Positions 29,435-32,421 of a stretch of 32,421 nucleotides of DNA are shown here, in pieces (the stretch's first letter is position 1; every line of letters begins with the position of its first letter). Below the pieces are notes generated by a model. It saw only the letters and a program-made list of their open reading frames with translations, made no database searches and was not told where the DNA came from. The DNA is from Hydrogenimonas sp. (GTDB lineage: Bacteria > Campylobacterota > Campylobacteria > Campylobacterales > Hydrogenimonadaceae), in NCBI GenBank assembly GCA_015484905.1, contig WFUN01000109.1, forward strand, positions 1 through 32,421, read 5' to 3'. A program made the translations under genes and the position numbers.

Positions 29435-30449
29435 AAAGTCATTTCTAAAAGAGCTTGAAAAGATAAAATATCCCGGTCTTGAAAAGTCTATAGTGCAGAT
29501 GAAGGTCGTAAAAGAGATAACGAGCAAAAATGGGAAAGCTATCATTTTACTTTCGATGCAAAACGACGAAGCCTATTTGAAGGTAAAATCTACAATAGAA
29601 GATACTTTTGGCGACAGCGTAAAGGTAAAAAGAGTGACTCCGATAAAAAAGAGTATAAATTATGGAAATACCTCATGTCCCAACAACAGAGCCCCTTACG
29701 CAAAGAGAGTCATAGCGGTTACAAGCGGAAAAGGGGGAGTTGGCAAAAGTACCGTTTCGGTCAATCTCTCCATAGCACTTGCACAAAAAGGGTTCAAAAT
29801 AGGTCTTCTTGATGCCGATGTTTATGGTCCCAATATACCTCGAATGATCGGTACGGCTCACGAAAAGCTTCAATGGAATGAAAACGACAAAATAGTTCCA
29901 AGTGAAAACTTTGGAATCAAAATAATGAGTGTCGCTATGACTACACCATCGTCGGACACACCTCTTGTATGGAGAAGTTCGGTTGCCGTAAGTGCCCTGA
30001 TACAGTTTCTGGAAGATGTGGAGTGGGGAGATCTCGATTTTCTCGTTATCGACATGCCTCCTGGTACCGGTGATATACAGCTGACAATGGCTCAGGAGCT
30101 CCCAATAACGGCTGGAGTCATAGTGACAACTCCGCAGCCGGTGGCACTCGACGATGTCAGCAGAGCCATTATGATGTTCAAAGATATAAATGTCCCGATC
30201 GGTGGTTTAGTAGAAAATATGAGCTATTTCATAGCCCCTGATACCAAGAAGAGATACGATATTTTCGGTAGTGGAGGAGGAGAGGAGATCGCAAGAAGGT
30301 ACTCCATACCTTTTCTGGGCCAAATTCCACTTGACATGCAAATAAGAGAGTTCTCCGACAAAGGAACACCACCGGTCGCACTTGGAAATTCTGATCAGAA
30401 AAGCTGCTATAAACAGATAGTTAAAAATCTGCTGAATGAGATAGTTTAG
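29427..30449 (+). CDS. Mrp/ApbC/NBP35-family P-loop ATPase (Fe-S carrier)
   Basis: VIAVTSGKGGVGKSTVSVNLSIALAQKGFKIGLLDADVYGPNIPRMIG; DFLVIDMPPGTGDIQLTMAQELPITAGVIVTTPQPVALDDVSRAIMMF; NMSYFIAPDTKKRYDIFGSGGG. Confidence 0.95.
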   Translation: MNKKSFLKELEKIKYPGLEKSIVQMKVVKEITSKNGKAIILLSMQNDEAYLKVKSTIEDTFGDSVKVKRVTPIKKSINYGNTSCPNNRAPYAKRVIAVTSGKGGVGKSTVSVNLSIALAQKGFKIGLLDADVYGPNIPRMIGTAHEKLQWNENDKIVPSENFGIKIMSVAMTTPSSDTPLVWRSSVAVSALIQFLEDVEWGDLDFLVIDMPPGTGDIQLTMAQELPITAGVIVTTPQPVALDDVSRAIMMFKDINVPIGGLVENMSYFIAPDTKKRYDIFGSGGGEEIARRYSIPFLGQIPLDMQIREFSDKGTPPVALGNSDQKSCYKQIVKNLLNEIV

Positions 30450-30477
30450 CCATCTTCAGGAATACTCCTGAAGATGG
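30450..30477. terminator. Hairpin between convergent genes, probable bidirectional terminator
   Basis: 12-bp perfect stem CCATCTTCAGGA-ATAC-TCCTGAAGATGG directly after the mrp-type gene stop; no strong T-tract on either side. Confidence 0.6.
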
Positions 30478-30502
30478 AGGGGTGTAGGATACGGCTTTAA
30501 CT

Positions 30503-32011
30503 TTAGTATCTGTACCTTACATAGACTCTTATATCCTGAGCCTTGTCTATTGCACCCATCATTCGTCCCTGTGCACTGTCAACCTCTACAGGAGCTCCAC
30601 CGTCCGCAAAAAATCCGTTGCTTCCTGTATATTTGTAATCCATATATGTATATCTGACCTGCGCTGTAAGTGTTTTGCCTACAAGCTCTTTGTTGAGCCA
30701 TATCTCGTATGCATCACCTCGTGTAGCGAGCTTGCTGCCCGCAAGTGTATCTTCGGCATAGGTAAAACTTCTCCAATATTGGCTACCGTGATTGTACTCG
30801 ACTCCAATTCTCGCATCATCAATAAGCTGACATGGCCAGTTGGCGCCCGCATAGACCGAAGTACCGGTCTTTTTGTCACTACTGCCGAGCATACTGTTTC
30901 CATCCTGCGGATCTGTCTTGCTCGCTGCAAAACTGACGAAGAGATTGGTATCATCGAGCATATCGCTTATTCCATCGCCTATACCCTGTGCAAGAAGACT
31001 GATAGCCCCACCGTACATGTCTCCGACTTGCATAAAATTCCCCTGATAGTCAGGAACTCCATCCCCCGTAACATCGCTTGGAGTTCCGGCAAAGACTATA
31101 CCTGGAAGATTCCAGGCCTTAAAGGCGGTTGTATGTACCGAATACTGGCCATCATCATATGGAACAAATATAAATCCGGCAAGGTCGGTAGATTCATATC
31201 CAGGTACCTTGTTGTAGTCAGTGCCATTCCCGCTGATAACCAGCTGGTTGCTTACTCCATATACAAAACCGGGAGTTATTCCTGCATACCTTATACTGGC
31301 GTTGGTCATACCGCGGCCCATACATATTTTGAAATACATTCCCGATATTCCGGTTACGTTACTCAAATCAAATTTGAAGCTTGCTCCGTCAAACTCCGTA
31401 TTTATGATATGTCCAAGCGGAGACTTCGGGTTCTGATCTTCCCGGTAACTGGCAAGAAGACCGTCCGTAGCGGGTCGCCTACCAAAACTGGCTGTCCATG
31501 GAATATCAGCTCCCAAGAAGCTGTCGCCGAAATATAGCCAATAAGCCTCTTTTACCCTGAGCTCTCCATTGGGGTTGGGTGTCTCGTTTACGATCCAGTC
31601 AAAGTAGTTGAAGTTGGCGCCGAAAGTATTTGTCATCTGACCATACGCTTTGTAGTAACTGATCAGCCCTTTGAATACTACATTACCGGTCGGCGCATAC
31701 CCCATTCCTAGCCAGAGCCTGTTTGAAAAGATCTGATTCCAGCTCGAATTGTCATTTATATCTTTATACCCTATAACATCATAGGCTGTTCTAAAATCTA
31801 CACTCCATTTGATATTGTCATTAAATGCAGCCGCCTTCAACTGACTGATCTGTTTTTTCAATCTTTTTGCATTTAATCCTTTGGTCTGCTTTTTAAGTAC
31901 TGACACCTCTTTTTTTAAAGCTTCAAGCTCTGCTCTTAAATCAGAATCTGATGCAAACCCTATTGTTGCAGTCATAGCGGCCGCTGCCGATAACATAATA
32001 AATTTTTTCAT
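30503..32011 (-). CDS. Outer-membrane porin, DUF3373-like
   Basis: Signal peptide MKKFIMLSAAAAMTATIGFAS, coiled coil LRAELEALKKEVSVLKKQTKGL, then WSVDFRTAYDVIGYKD...IFSNRLWLGMGYAPTGNVVFKGLISYYKAYG and C-terminal aromatic VRYRY. Start preferred at 32011 over 32047. Confidence 0.85.
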   Translation of the reverse strand: MKKFIMLSAAAAMTATIGFASDSDLRAELEALKKEVSVLKKQTKGLNAKRLKKQISQLKAAAFNDNIKWSVDFRTAYDVIGYKDINDNSSWNQIFSNRLWLGMGYAPTGNVVFKGLISYYKAYGQMTNTFGANFNYFDWIVNETPNPNGELRVKEAYWLYFGDSFLGADIPWTASFGRRPATDGLLASYREDQNPKSPLGHIINTEFDGASFKFDLSNVTGISGMYFKICMGRGMTNASIRYAGITPGFVYGVSNQLVISGNGTDYNKVPGYESTDLAGFIFVPYDDGQYSVHTTAFKAWNLPGIVFAGTPSDVTGDGVPDYQGNFMQVGDMYGGAISLLAQGIGDGISDMLDDTNLFVSFAASKTDPQDGNSMLGSSDKKTGTSVYAGANWPCQLIDDARIGVEYNHGSQYWRSFTYAEDTLAGSKLATRGDAYEIWLNKELVGKTLTAQVRYTYMDYKYTGSNGFFADGGAPVEVDSAQGRMMGAIDKAQDIRVYVRYRY

Positions 32012-32057
32012 CCGTACTCCTTGTTTTGTATTGGATTGTAGTTTCAAACAGGTTTAA

Positions 32058-32082
32058 TATTGGTACCTTCGTATCACCAATA
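32058..32082. repeat. Inverted repeat TATTGGT-N11-ACCAATA in the porin leader/promoter region
   Basis: Arms 32058-32064 and 32076-32082, 47 bp upstream of the porin ATG. Confidence 0.5.
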
Positions 32083-32380
32083 CTGCGTACCTACACAATA
32101 CCGGGTATCGACTTTTCCAATGATTTCATAATAAAGCAAAATAAGAAAAAGAGATGCAACTTTTGCCGGGTTTTTCAACTCGTCATTTTGGCCTGTTTTG
32201 TTATATTATATGAGTATTGTATTAAAGATTTCTTATTTGGGTCGAATATTGGGAAATATATTTTTTATATAGTTATAAAATAGAAAGAATTGTGAGCAGT
32301 AAGTTAAAGCATAAATTATACTTATCTCATAATTGAGCGATACTGAATGAAATATGTAGAGTAAAAAGAGAAAACCTCTA

Positions 32381-32421
32381 AGCCCGGCACCGACCTACGT
32401 TCCCACACCCGAGGGGTGCAG
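32381..32421 (-). rRNA. rrf: 3' end of 5S rRNA, partial (continues beyond the right edge)
   Basis: Reverse strand reads CTGCACCCCTCGGGTGTGGGAACGTAGGTCGGTGCCGGGCT, matching the loop E/helix IV/helix I layout of the bacterial 5S 3' end. Confidence 0.8.

Noticed and set aside
32341-32381. AGAG-GTTTT-CTCT-TTTT after the 5S as an rrn terminator (minus strand)
   Set aside because: Stem only 4 bp; plausible but too weak to annotate.

Overview
The window looks like a Campylobacterota (epsilonproteobacterial) chromosome segment, judged from the NifS/NifU pair, DUF3373-like porin, HemJ-like protein and family composition. Most of it is housekeeping: trigger factor (partial), folE, fliI, HIT protein, CopD-like protein, nth, SulP transporter, nifS-nifU, a degenerate GGDEF/PilZ-type protein, hemJ-like, an SQR-like flavoprotein, recJ, pyrG, a KefB-type antiporter, moaC, and DUF493. 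The accessory block is about 19.6-30.5 kb. It holds a tightly packed minus-strand operon for a type II DMSO-reductase-family molybdoenzyme: tandem rhodanese, Tat-exported alpha subunit, a 43-aa acidic four-Cys smORF missed by the ORF track, four-cluster beta subunit, an EB_dh-like/cytochrome c fusion gamma subunit, a Cys-rich periplasmic protein, a TorD-like chaperone and a polyferredoxin. Facing it is a translationally coupled plus-strand operon of an LRV-repeat protein, a small unknown protein and an Mrp/ApbC-type ATPase. The right edge ends in what appears to be the 3' end of a minus-strand 5S rRNA. The best novelty candidates are the 43-aa smORF between the alpha and beta genes and the composition of this rhodanese/molybdoenzyme locus, whose substrate cannot be read from sequence alone.
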